A stretch of 64,000 bases of DNA, taken from an uncultured Dorea sp. (lineage in GTDB: Bacteria; Bacillota; Clostridia; Lachnospirales; Lachnospiraceae). A program made the position numbers and the translations under genes. This document shows, in pieces, positions 33,751 through 41,286 of the stretch (positions within the stretch are counted from its first letter, which is position 1; each line of letters begins with the position of its first letter). Below the pieces are notes generated by a model. It had not been told where the DNA came from. It worked only from the letters and a program-made list of their open reading frames with translations, and did not search any database. The DNA lies in the NCBI GenBank assembly GCA_900543415.1, contig UQRE01000003.1, positions 46,598 through 110,597 of the forward strand, read 5' to 3'.

Positions 33751-34624
33751 CTCTCAGCACCTTCTTTCTAATTAACATAATCAGGGCGAATATAAACACA
33801 AACAATACAATGGAGATTGCTGCTGCTTTTCCAAAATCATGTGTTGCAAACGCCATATCGTAAAGGTATACACCTAATACATCCACCTGTTTTGTCAACA
33901 GATATACTTCTGTATAAATGTAGAATACCCAGATTGTTCTAAGGCTTACTACGGTTACAAGCGTAGGCTTGATCGCCGGATATGTGATGGCTTTGAATTT
34001 CTGCCATGAGGTTGCTCCGTCAATGTCTGCTGCCTCATAGAGACTGTTGTCCATAGACTGCAGAATCGCATTGAAGGAAATATATGCATATGGGAAAAAT
34101 TTCCAAATTGCAAAAATCGATACTAATATAAAGGCACTGACCGGTTGGTCGAACCAGAGAGGCGCTTTATCAACAATCCCAAATACATCAACTACAAAAT
34201 AATTTACAATTCCATAAATATTATTAAACATGTACCGCCATGTGAAGATCAGGCAGACTGCCGGAACCACATAGGAAAGAATGATGATTGAATTTACTAA
34301 TTTCTTTCCGAAGAATGGACGATTTAAAAATACGGACAATGCCAGTCCTAAAACGGTACTGATTGACGTTACTACTACAGTAAATAAAAGTGTGATTGCT
34401 ACGGATTTATAAAAAGACGGGTCCGTAAATACATCAATAAAGTTTTGTAATCCTACAAATTCTGAAGGCAGATTCGGATTCAGCGGAACATCCTGACAAC
34501 TGATCACTATGTTATAAATAAGCGGGTAGCCGATCAGCAGCACCAATAGGATAATACTTGGTGACAGGAGTGCATATGCAAATTTTGTATCACTTCCTCC
34601 AAGCTTCTTTTTCTTTACACTCAT
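33737..34624 (-). CDS. ycjO: ABC sugar permease (YcjO-like)
   Basis: A partner CUT1 permease with six predicted helices and the EAA loop YEAADIDGATSWQKF. Its 295 residues compare with 293 for E. coli YcjO. It begins 58 bases after the substrate-binding protein gene. It would form the channel with the YcjP-like subunit and take glycosides from the lipoprotein. Confidence 0.93.
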   Translation of the reverse strand: MSVKKKKLGGSDTKFAYALLSPSIILLVLLIGYPLIYNIVISCQDVPLNPNLPSEFVGLQNFIDVFTDPSFYKSVAITLLFTVVVTSISTVLGLALSVFLNRPFFGKKLVNSIIILSYVVPAVCLIFTWRYMFNNIYGIVNYFVVDVFGIVDKAPLWFDQPVSAFILVSIFAIWKFFPYAYISFNAILQSMDNSLYEAADIDGATSWQKFKAITYPAIKPTLVTVVSLRTIWVFYIYTEVYLLTKQVDVLGVYLYDMAFATHDFGKAAAISIVLFVFIFALIMLIRKKVLRVEED

Positions 34625-34682
34625 TTTTCATCTTCCTTTGCAAATGGTTGGGAGAGGAAGATTCCTCTCCCTGGATTCAATA

Positions 34683-35984
34683 TTATTTCATCAGGCCTTC
34701 CACTGCTGTCTGTGCTGTTTTCAGTTCTGCATCTACATCTGCGTTCTGTACAACTACGTTGTTAACCATCTTACTGATCGCACCTGTATTTGTAACATCA
34801 CCCATCTCTGTAAAGTTCTTACCGTCAACAGCTCCAAATAACTGAAGGTTTGCTACTGCGTTCGCAATTTCTTCGTTCATATGAACATATGCTTTTCTTT
34901 CTTCCAGCTCTGTGTATTCCGGCATTTCATCCACAGATTTGATTACCGGCTGAATTCCGCCCGGAGCCATGTTGAGCCAGTCAACGTTGTTCTCATCTTC
35001 TAACATAAAGCTTACAAATTTTTTCGCAGCATCTGTCTTAGCTTCGTCCATACCAGCAGCGATACCAAGAACTGTAATACATCCGTAAGCAGCCTCAGAT
35101 TTTCTGTTTGGAAGAACTAATGTAAGATCTTCAGCAAATCCTGCCTCTTTTACATTACCGAGAATGTAAGTAGAATACATAGCCATTGGTGTGTGTTTAC
35201 CTACAAATGCGTCATTAACATCTGCCACTTCTGTAGATCCCGGCATAGAAAGTGCTGCAAGCTCTTTATAGTACTCTAATGCTTCTTTCATCTCAGGTGT
35301 ATCAACGGTTACTTTTTTATCTCCGTCAAATACGTTTGCTCCGTTAGAAAGTGCGAACTGAGAGAATACCTGCTCTGTAAATGCACTGTCAGAAGTCGGA
35401 AGTGCGATACCATACATCTGGTTATTCGGATCATGGAAAGCTTCTGCAACTTTTAATACTTCTTCCCATGTTGTCGGAACTGCTAAGTTCTTCTCTGCTA
35501 ACATTGCTTCATTTACCCAGATACCCTGTACCCAGCTGCTCACCGGAACACCAACATAGCTTGCGCCATCTTCTGTTTTTGTTACTTTTAATGCTCCTTC
35601 ATAGAAAGCATCTTCACCTTTTGCATCAATAACTTCTTTTACTGCATCTACGTCTGTAAACTGGTTTGCTACGCTTGTCTTAGCCTGATCCTGGCTGTAC
35701 TCTACAACTGCTGCAAGCTCACCATTTCCACCCTGTGTTGCAATTTTAGAATCATAGTCGTCCTCATTTACCGGAACAGACTCAACAACGATATCCGGAT
35801 TTGCTTCCTGGAACTTGTCGATAAGCGCCTGAACAGCATCCTGTCTCTCCTGCTCTACCTGCATGTGCATAAACTGAATATGCACTTTCCCATCTTTGGA
35901 CTCTTCGGACTTCTTGCCGCATCCTGCAACCATTGTTGCTGCCATTGCTGTAATAAGCAATGCACTGATTAATCTTTTTTTCAT
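34683..35984 (-). CDS. ycjN: Sugar-binding lipoprotein of the ABC importer (YcjN-like)
   Basis: An extracellular solute-binding protein of family 1. The N-terminus is a lipoprotein signal with lipobox VAGC, then a polar linker. Its 433 residues compare with 430 in E. coli. AAAGGAG precedes the ATG. It supplies the specificity of the importer; the glycoside recognised is not readable from sequence, though the operon points to glucosylglycerate, kojibiose-like or guloside ligands. Confidence 0.93.
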   Translation of the reverse strand: MKKRLISALLITAMAATMVAGCGKKSEESKDGKVHIQFMHMQVEQERQDAVQALIDKFQEANPDIVVESVPVNEDDYDSKIATQGGNGELAAVVEYSQDQAKTSVANQFTDVDAVKEVIDAKGEDAFYEGALKVTKTEDGASYVGVPVSSWVQGIWVNEAMLAEKNLAVPTTWEEVLKVAEAFHDPNNQMYGIALPTSDSAFTEQVFSQFALSNGANVFDGDKKVTVDTPEMKEALEYYKELAALSMPGSTEVADVNDAFVGKHTPMAMYSTYILGNVKEAGFAEDLTLVLPNRKSEAAYGCITVLGIAAGMDEAKTDAAKKFVSFMLEDENNVDWLNMAPGGIQPVIKSVDEMPEYTELEERKAYVHMNEEIANAVANLQLFGAVDGKNFTEMGDVTNTGAISKMVNNVVVQNADVDAELKTAQTAVEGLMK

Positions 35985-36035
35985 AATCTTTCTCTCCTTT
36001 TTTTGTTTTATTGTTAACAGGAAATCTCTTCTCTG

Positions 36036-37730
36036 TTACAAGCGTGATTCCTTTACCCATGCACACTCCCATGCATTTAAGGTAAGTTCTCCTTCCACAT
36101 TTTTACCTGTCAGAAGGTCGCATCCATTTAATTCTTCATAAGCGATATGCTGTTCTTTTCCTGATACATTGATCAATACATGGATACGTTCTTTTGTTGT
36201 TTTGTTTTCTCTGATAAAGCTGATCACCTGTTCATTGAGCTTCAGCACTTTCTGACCGGCCTGCGGTGAAAACGCACTTTCTTCGCGTCGGATGTTCAGT
36301 CTTCCTACCAAAGCATCGAAAATCTCTTTTCGATTGGTGCCTTCCGTCAATTGATTTTCCAATGTCTGATACTCCAGCTTTTCTCTGTTGATTCTTCGCG
36401 GAATCCCGGAAACCGTTTTTCCATAATAGTCATTTCTGGAACCAAGCAGGCTGTGAATATAGATTCCCGGCACCCCTTGCAGTGAGAACAATAATGTTTC
36501 TGCCGCAACAAATTTACTGATTCTTTCTCTGTCTGAACATTCCGGACCTGCAAGCGCATCCTGATAGTTAATATTTAACTCATACGGACTCTTCGTTCCG
36601 TCCCCGTTATCTTTATAAGAAACAACGCCACCGTGTTTTAATGTCGCCTCCAACAAGACATTTCTCTCTTCTTCTGTAAGTATCCCTTCTGTTGGTCTCA
36701 CTCCGATTCCATCGTGGGAACTTAAGAAGTTAAAGTATGTAACCTTATCATTTGGAAGCTCCAGTGTTTCTATCCAGTTTAAAAGAATTTTCGCATTTTC
36801 GGAAAGGAACGTATACATCGTAAGCGGCGGAAGAGGGAACTGATATACAAGATCTGCCTCGTCTCCATTTTCTCCGAAATAACTGATGTTGTCCTTGTGC
36901 GGAACATTCGTCTCCGTAATAATTCTTGTTCCCGGAGCGTATACTTTTAACACATCTTTCATTAATTTGATAAGCTCATGTGTCTCCGGAAGATGCATAC
37001 ATGTTGTTCCTAATTCTTTCCACATGAATCCAATCGCATCCAGACGGATGAATTTAGCGCCGCTTCTTCCATACATAACAAGGATATCCAGAATCTCTGC
37101 CAACAACTCCGGGCACTCAAAGTTCAGATCGATCTGATCGTCACTAAAGGTTGTCCACACATACTTTTCTCCGTCTTTTGTCTCAAATCTTGTCAACAGA
37201 GGAAGCGCTCTTGGACGTGTAACCGTACTGTAATCAGCATCTTTATCACAGGTGATAAAATAATTCTTATAAGGCTCTTCGCCTTTCAAATATCCTTCAA
37301 ACCATTCGCTGCTTTTTGAAATGTGGTTGATCACCGCATCAAACATTAACCCGTAATCAGAAGACATCTCTTTAATCTGTTCCCAGTCTCCAAGCTCCGG
37401 GTTGATCTTTCTATAATCTACAACAGAAAATCCATCGTCCGATGTATACGGATACATTGGAAGAAGGTGAACTGTCTCAATCGCCTCACCCACATATTTA
37501 TTCAGAAATTGATGCAAAACCTCCAGTCCCGGTTTCTCGCCATCTGTGATCGTATCCCCGTATGTAATCAGGATACTGTCTTTCTCTGAAAGCGGTGTCT
37601 CTAAAGCTTCTGTCGTTTCGTATCCGTTAAGTCGCTCATCGATCAGCTTTGTCGCAGCTTCTGCTTTCTCTTCGCTTTTGTATACACGAACAATCCTCTC
37701 TTTTATTTGTTTCTTCAAACTGTCTTTCAT
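36036..37730 (-). CDS. ycjM: GH13_18 phosphorylase, likely glucosylglycerate phosphorylase (YcjM-like)
   Basis: A retaining sucrose-phosphorylase-type enzyme that would split glucosylglycerate with phosphate into alpha-glucose 1-phosphate and D-glycerate. The fold's motifs are complete: DAVINHIS, the nucleophile D231 in FIRLDAIGF, acid/base E273 in RIITETNVPH and LSSHDGIG with D340. Its 564 residues compare with 559 for E. coli YcjM, which is assigned this activity. Sucrose or sucrose-6'-phosphate phosphorylase are alternatives. A glycerate kinase at the end of the operon favours the glucosylglycerate reading. First gene of the run, behind two operator-like palindromes. Confidence 0.88.
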   Translation of the reverse strand: MKDSLKKQIKERIVRVYKSEEKAEAATKLIDERLNGYETTEALETPLSEKDSILITYGDTITDGEKPGLEVLHQFLNKYVGEAIETVHLLPMYPYTSDDGFSVVDYRKINPELGDWEQIKEMSSDYGLMFDAVINHISKSSEWFEGYLKGEEPYKNYFITCDKDADYSTVTRPRALPLLTRFETKDGEKYVWTTFSDDQIDLNFECPELLAEILDILVMYGRSGAKFIRLDAIGFMWKELGTTCMHLPETHELIKLMKDVLKVYAPGTRIITETNVPHKDNISYFGENGDEADLVYQFPLPPLTMYTFLSENAKILLNWIETLELPNDKVTYFNFLSSHDGIGVRPTEGILTEEERNVLLEATLKHGGVVSYKDNGDGTKSPYELNINYQDALAGPECSDRERISKFVAAETLLFSLQGVPGIYIHSLLGSRNDYYGKTVSGIPRRINREKLEYQTLENQLTEGTNRKEIFDALVGRLNIRREESAFSPQAGQKVLKLNEQVISFIRENKTTKERIHVLINVSGKEQHIAYEELNGCDLLTGKNVEGELTLNAWECAWVKESRL

Positions 37731-37789
37731 CTTTTTTTCTCACTCTTTTCTTTTTATAAGCAACATTCTCTTACTGTTTTGTCTATTAT

Positions 37790-37803
37790 TGACAACGTTG
37801 TCT
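37790..37803. promoter_or_regulatory. Operator-like palindrome O1 upstream of ycjM
   Basis: GACAACGTTGTC (37791-37802) is a perfect 12-bp palindrome centred on CG, the form bound by LacI-family proteins. It differs from O2 only in the outermost base. It lies about 60 bases before the ycjM start. Confidence 0.75.
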
Positions 37804-37843
37804 TATTGTTTTTTTCGTGACAACCCTATCCTGTCTCTCGACT

Positions 37844-37857
37844 TGACAACGTTGTCA
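37844..37857. promoter_or_regulatory. Operator-like palindrome O2 upstream of ycjM, also a perfect cre match
   Basis: TGACAACGTTGTCA is a 14-bp perfect palindrome whose centre is 54 bases from that of O1. It satisfies the CcpA consensus TGWNANCGNTNWCA at every fixed position, so either the local LacI-type repressor or CcpA could bind. A half-site (TGACAAC, 37818-37824) lies between the two. Confidence 0.75.
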
Positions 37858-37874
37858 CGTTTTGCCCTATTTAA

Positions 37875-37898
37875 CGCTCTCCGCATTCGTGGAGAGCG
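37875..37898 (-). terminator. Hairpin after the lacI-type gene
   Basis: An 8-bp GC-rich perfect stem (CGCTCTCC / GGAGAGCG) with an 8-base loop lies 17 bases after the regulator stop. The T-rich stretch after it is weak, so it may be only a partial terminator between the regulator and ycjM. Confidence 0.5.
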
Positions 37899-37914
37899 CA
37901 TCTTTTTCATCTAA

Positions 37915-38913
37915 CTATGTAGATTCTCTCTCTATCACTTTGCATGGGAATTTAAAACTTTTATTTTCATCTTCACCATTACTTATTCGATCGATCACAT
38001 AATCAATACAACATTTTGCAAGCTTTTCAAAGTCTTGTTCCACCGTAGAGATCGGCGGATAATAATATTCTCCTAATGTAATATTATCAATGCCGAGTAC
38101 GGCAATATCCTTCGGGATCGCTAATCCCTTCTCGTAGATTGCCCGGTATACTCCAAGCGCTCTTTCATCACCTGAGACGAAAAAGGCATTGACTTCGTGC
38201 GTATCCAAGACTTCTTTTGCTTTATTATAAGCCTTCTTCACCGTATCGAGCCCTGTAAATATGTGGTAATCTGTTTTCTGCTCTTTCATCGCAGCTTCGA
38301 ATCCCTTTACACGGTTCTGGGTAGATAAAAATTTCTTCTCTCCTATAAACAGAGCAATCTTATTGAGATTCTTTTCCGCTAAATATCGTCCGCCCTGGTA
38401 GCCCACATCATAGTTATCCAAGCTGACCGATGGAACATCCGGATTCTCCGGTTCTCCAAACACGACATACGGAATGTCGTGACTCTCAAAATAATCCACT
38501 CGAGGATCCTGTAAAATATTCTCGAGTAATATTGCGCCATCTGCAATTCCACTGGCGATCAGATAGAAGCCATCTGTCTCGTCTTCTTCAAAGCGTTCAC
38601 TACTTGATGGCGAAAGGACAATTTTCATAGAACGCTTCTTTGCATATGTGAATAAATGCTTTAACATAATTGTATGCCAAATACTCAAATGCTCTTCATG
38701 GTGACGCTCGGCAAATACTACGATAATATTCGTCCGACTTCCTTTTAAGCCACGGGCAAGCATATTCACCTGATATCCCTGCTCCTTAATTGTATTCATG
38801 ACTTTTTCTCTCATTCCGGCACTGACATTCGGGCTGTTGTTCAACACTCTGGATACCGACTTGATCGATACTCCGCAGGCATTGGCTATATCAACAATTG
38901 TCACATTTCCCAC
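37915..38913 (-). CDS. ycjW: LacI-family repressor of the glycoside operon (YcjW-like)
   Basis: The N-terminal HTH reads VTIVDIANACGVSIKSVSRVL followed by the hinge helix LARGLKG, and the rest is a periplasmic-binding-protein-like sensor domain (FSVDNITLGEY-type region near VLGIDNITLGEYYYPP). At 332 residues it equals E. coli YcjW in length. The start is GTG at 38913 with GAGGGG nine bases upstream. It is transcribed in the same direction as the operon and should bind the CG-centred palindromes; the inducer is unknown. Its own promoter carries a related site, suggesting autoregulation. Confidence 0.92.
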   Translation of the reverse strand: MGNVTIVDIANACGVSIKSVSRVLNNSPNVSAGMREKVMNTIKEQGYQVNMLARGLKGSRTNIIVVFAERHHEEHLSIWHTIMLKHLFTYAKKRSMKIVLSPSSSERFEEDETDGFYLIASGIADGAILLENILQDPRVDYFESHDIPYVVFGEPENPDVPSVSLDNYDVGYQGGRYLAEKNLNKIALFIGEKKFLSTQNRVKGFEAAMKEQKTDYHIFTGLDTVKKAYNKAKEVLDTHEVNAFFVSGDERALGVYRAIYEKGLAIPKDIAVLGIDNITLGEYYYPPISTVEQDFEKLAKCCIDYVIDRISNGEDENKSFKFPCKVIEREST

Positions 38914-38936
38914 TTGACATCACCCCTCTTTGTCCT

Positions 38937-38973
38937 ACGTTGTCATTATAGTTCCTTTCTTATCTTTTTTCAA
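38937..38973 (-). promoter_or_regulatory. Promoter of the lacI-type gene with an operator half-site
   Basis: TTGAAA (38973-38968), a 17-base spacer and TATAAT (38950-38945) are followed at once by TGACAACGT (38945-38937), the half of the O1/O2 palindrome. The site would cover the transcription start, as expected for autorepression. Confidence 0.78.
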
Positions 38974-39087
38974 CCCTCTTTTGACTTTTCAGCATAACTG
39001 GCAAATTCGCACCACTGTTTTTGTTCACTTGTCACAAAAATCGTCTCATTTCTTCTTATGCATATTTGACTATCTCACACTATTATA

Positions 39088-39129
39088 AACAAAGGGAGCA
39101 TATCACTTGACTGATATGCTCCCTTTGTT
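39088..39129. terminator. Bidirectional terminator at the end of the V-ATPase operon
   Basis: An 18-bp perfect stem (39088-39105 with 39112-39129) around a six-base loop is bordered by T-rich sequence on both strands. It ends the minus-strand V-ATPase operon just after ntpD. Confidence 0.88.
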
Positions 39130-39139
39130 ATTCTTTTCC

Positions 39140-39799
39140 CTATGCTCTCTCACTATAGTGATGTGCTTCTTCAAGCATCATATCTTTTACTTTCATCAAA
39201 CGAATCTGGGAACTTCTCTCATTCTCATCCAGCTTCATTGTGATATATTTGATCGTTGCCTGAGCCTCCGGAATCGTCACATGCTCCAGCGCATTTACAC
39301 GACGTCTCGTCTTCTCAATCTCCGCCGCCATGAGCTGACATGCTTTTTCTGTCTCTGCAAGCTTCAACATATCCGGCAGAATATCTGCCAATGATTTTAC
39401 CGCACCATCCAGATCACTGGAAGTAAATGCGAATCCATAAGAATAAATGTCGTTGGCATCCGCTGTCCTTGTCTTTGTCTCATAGACCGGGATATCAACA
39501 CTCATAACATTTTTCTGTTCTACATTCAGATTCACTTCCTGCTTCGGTGCCATCAATGCTGTATTTAATGTAGCTTCGTCCATGCCTGCCTTCGCTATGA
39601 CAAAATTCTTATTTGCAGAGAGGATTCCGGCTTCTACTTTTTTTCTAAGCGCCATGTTCTCCTTGACCAGTTCCAGAAACTGACGCATCAGCTCGTCTCG
39701 CTTATCTTTCAGAAGTTTGTGTCCTCTTCTGGCTGTAACAAGCTTTTTCTTTGTTTTTGTCAGCTCCATACGGGTAGGAGTAATCTGCTTTTTAGCCAT
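39140..39799 (-). CDS. ntpD: V/A-type ATPase subunit D (central stalk)
   Basis: A long coiled-coil rotor-shaft subunit. It begins with the family motif ITPTRMELTKTKKKLVTARRGHKLLKDKRDEL-type sequence (residues 6-37), and its C-terminal helix contains RRRVNALEHVTIP. At 219 residues it is normal length. Last gene of the operon, separated from ntpB by a 111-base gap with a strong hairpin. Confidence 0.95.
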   Translation of the reverse strand: MAKKQITPTRMELTKTKKKLVTARRGHKLLKDKRDELMRQFLELVKENMALRKKVEAGILSANKNFVIAKAGMDEATLNTALMAPKQEVNLNVEQKNVMSVDIPVYETKTRTADANDIYSYGFAFTSSDLDGAVKSLADILPDMLKLAETEKACQLMAAEIEKTRRRVNALEHVTIPEAQATIKYITMKLDENERSSQIRLMKVKDMMLEEAHHYSERA

Positions 39800-39843
39800 C
39801 GTTTTCCTCCTTCATTTGGGTTTGCTGCGGGCTTGCGCCCTAT

Positions 39844-39903
39844 ACAGATATAGAAAAGTTCTCATTTGCAAGCAAGCTTGCATGATACCTTTTCTATATC
39901 TGT
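39844..39903 (-). other. Long hairpin between ntpB and ntpD
   Basis: Exact 15-bp inverted arms (ACAGATATAGAAAAG at 39844-39858, its complement at 39889-39903) enclose a 30-base loop that itself carries the palindrome TGCAAGC-AA-GCTTGCA. No T-run follows on the minus strand, so it is more likely an RNA processing/stability element or inserted repeat than a terminator. Confidence 0.6.
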
Positions 39904-39910
39904 GCATGGC

Positions 39911-41284
39911 TTATTGCTTTCCATAATACATATCTAAGAATTTGTCGTCGATACGTTTCAGTTCTGCTCTTGGCAGCATAGACAGAAGTTTCCAGCCGAT
40001 TTCCAATGTTTCTTCTATGGATCGATCTGTGTTATACCCCTGAGATACGTATTCTTTCTCGAAGGCTTCTGCAAATTCTGCGTATTTCAGATCTATTTCT
40101 GTAAGCGCTGCCTCTCCGAGAATTGTCATCAGCTCTTTGGCATCTTTACCACGAGAGTATGCTGCAAATAACTGGTTCATCGTGTTGGAATGGTCTGCTC
40201 TTGTCTTTCCTTCTCCGATACCTTTATCTTTCAGACGGGAAAGTGACGGTAATACATCGATTGGCGGCTGCAATCCCTTTCGGTACAGCTCACGGCTTAA
40301 GATTACCTGTCCCTCTGTAATATATCCGGTAAGGTCCGGAATCGGATGTGTCTTATCATCCTCTGGCATTGTAAGAATCGGGATCATTGTGATACTTCCG
40401 TTCTTACCTCTCTGACGACCGGCTCTCTCATACATGGTCGCAAGGTCTGTGTACATATAACCCGGATATCCACGACGTCCCGGAACCTCTTTCTTCGCTG
40501 CGGAAATCTCACGAAGTGCGTCTGCATAGTTTGTAATATCTGTCAAGATAACCAATACATGCATATCTTTCTCAAACGCCAGATATTCTGCCGCAGTCAG
40601 CGCCATACGAGGTGTGGAAATACGCTCAACCGCCGGGTCATTTGCCAGGTTAATAAACAACACGGTTCGGTCAATTGCTCCTGTCTCTTTGAAAGACTCT
40701 ATGAAATAGTTGGACTCTTCAAATGTAATACCCATAGCGGCAAATACAACCGCGAATTTTTCGTCTGTGCCGCGTACTTTCGCCTGTCTTGCAATCTGAG
40801 CCGCCAACTGAGAATGTGGCAGACCGGAACAAGAGAAGATTGGCAGTTTCTGTCCACGAACCAATGTATTCAGTCCGTCAATAGCAGATACTCCGGTCTG
40901 GATAAATTCCTCCGGATATACTCTTGCCGCCGGGTTCATCGGAAGACCGTTGATATCTCTTCTTTCTTCCGGCAAAATCTCCGGACCATCATCAATCGGA
41001 CGTCCAAGTCCATCGAAGACACGTCCAAGCATATCGCCGGACACACCCAGTTCCATTGTTCGTCCAAGAAAACGCACTTTACTGTTACTCAAATTAATAC
41101 CGGCTGCATTTTCATAGAGCTGTACAACTACATTGTCTCCATCTACTTCCAGCACTTTACAACGACGTTTTTCTCCACTGGCAAGCTCGATTTCTCCAAG
41201 CTCATCAAAGGTAACGCCCTCTACTCCTTTTACCATCATCAGCGGTCCGGCAACTTCCTGTATGGTTCTATATTCTTTTGGCAT
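39911..41284 (-). CDS. ntpB: V/A-type ATPase subunit B (non-catalytic)
   Basis: The non-catalytic nucleotide-binding-fold subunit of the V1 hexamer. It carries QEVAGPLMMVKGVEGV at the N-terminus, a degenerate P-loop region around PIFSCSGLPHSQLAAQIARQ with no GKT, and the family motif GSITMIPILTMPEDD. Its 457 residues are normal. It begins two bases after the ntpA stop. Confidence 0.96.
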   Translation of the reverse strand: MPKEYRTIQEVAGPLMMVKGVEGVTFDELGEIELASGEKRRCKVLEVDGDNVVVQLYENAAGINLSNSKVRFLGRTMELGVSGDMLGRVFDGLGRPIDDGPEILPEERRDINGLPMNPAARVYPEEFIQTGVSAIDGLNTLVRGQKLPIFSCSGLPHSQLAAQIARQAKVRGTDEKFAVVFAAMGITFEESNYFIESFKETGAIDRTVLFINLANDPAVERISTPRMALTAAEYLAFEKDMHVLVILTDITNYADALREISAAKKEVPGRRGYPGYMYTDLATMYERAGRQRGKNGSITMIPILTMPEDDKTHPIPDLTGYITEGQVILSRELYRKGLQPPIDVLPSLSRLKDKGIGEGKTRADHSNTMNQLFAAYSRGKDAKELMTILGEAALTEIDLKYAEFAEAFEKEYVSQGYNTDRSIEETLEIGWKLLSMLPRAELKRIDDKFLDMYYGKQ

Positions 41285-41286
41285 AA

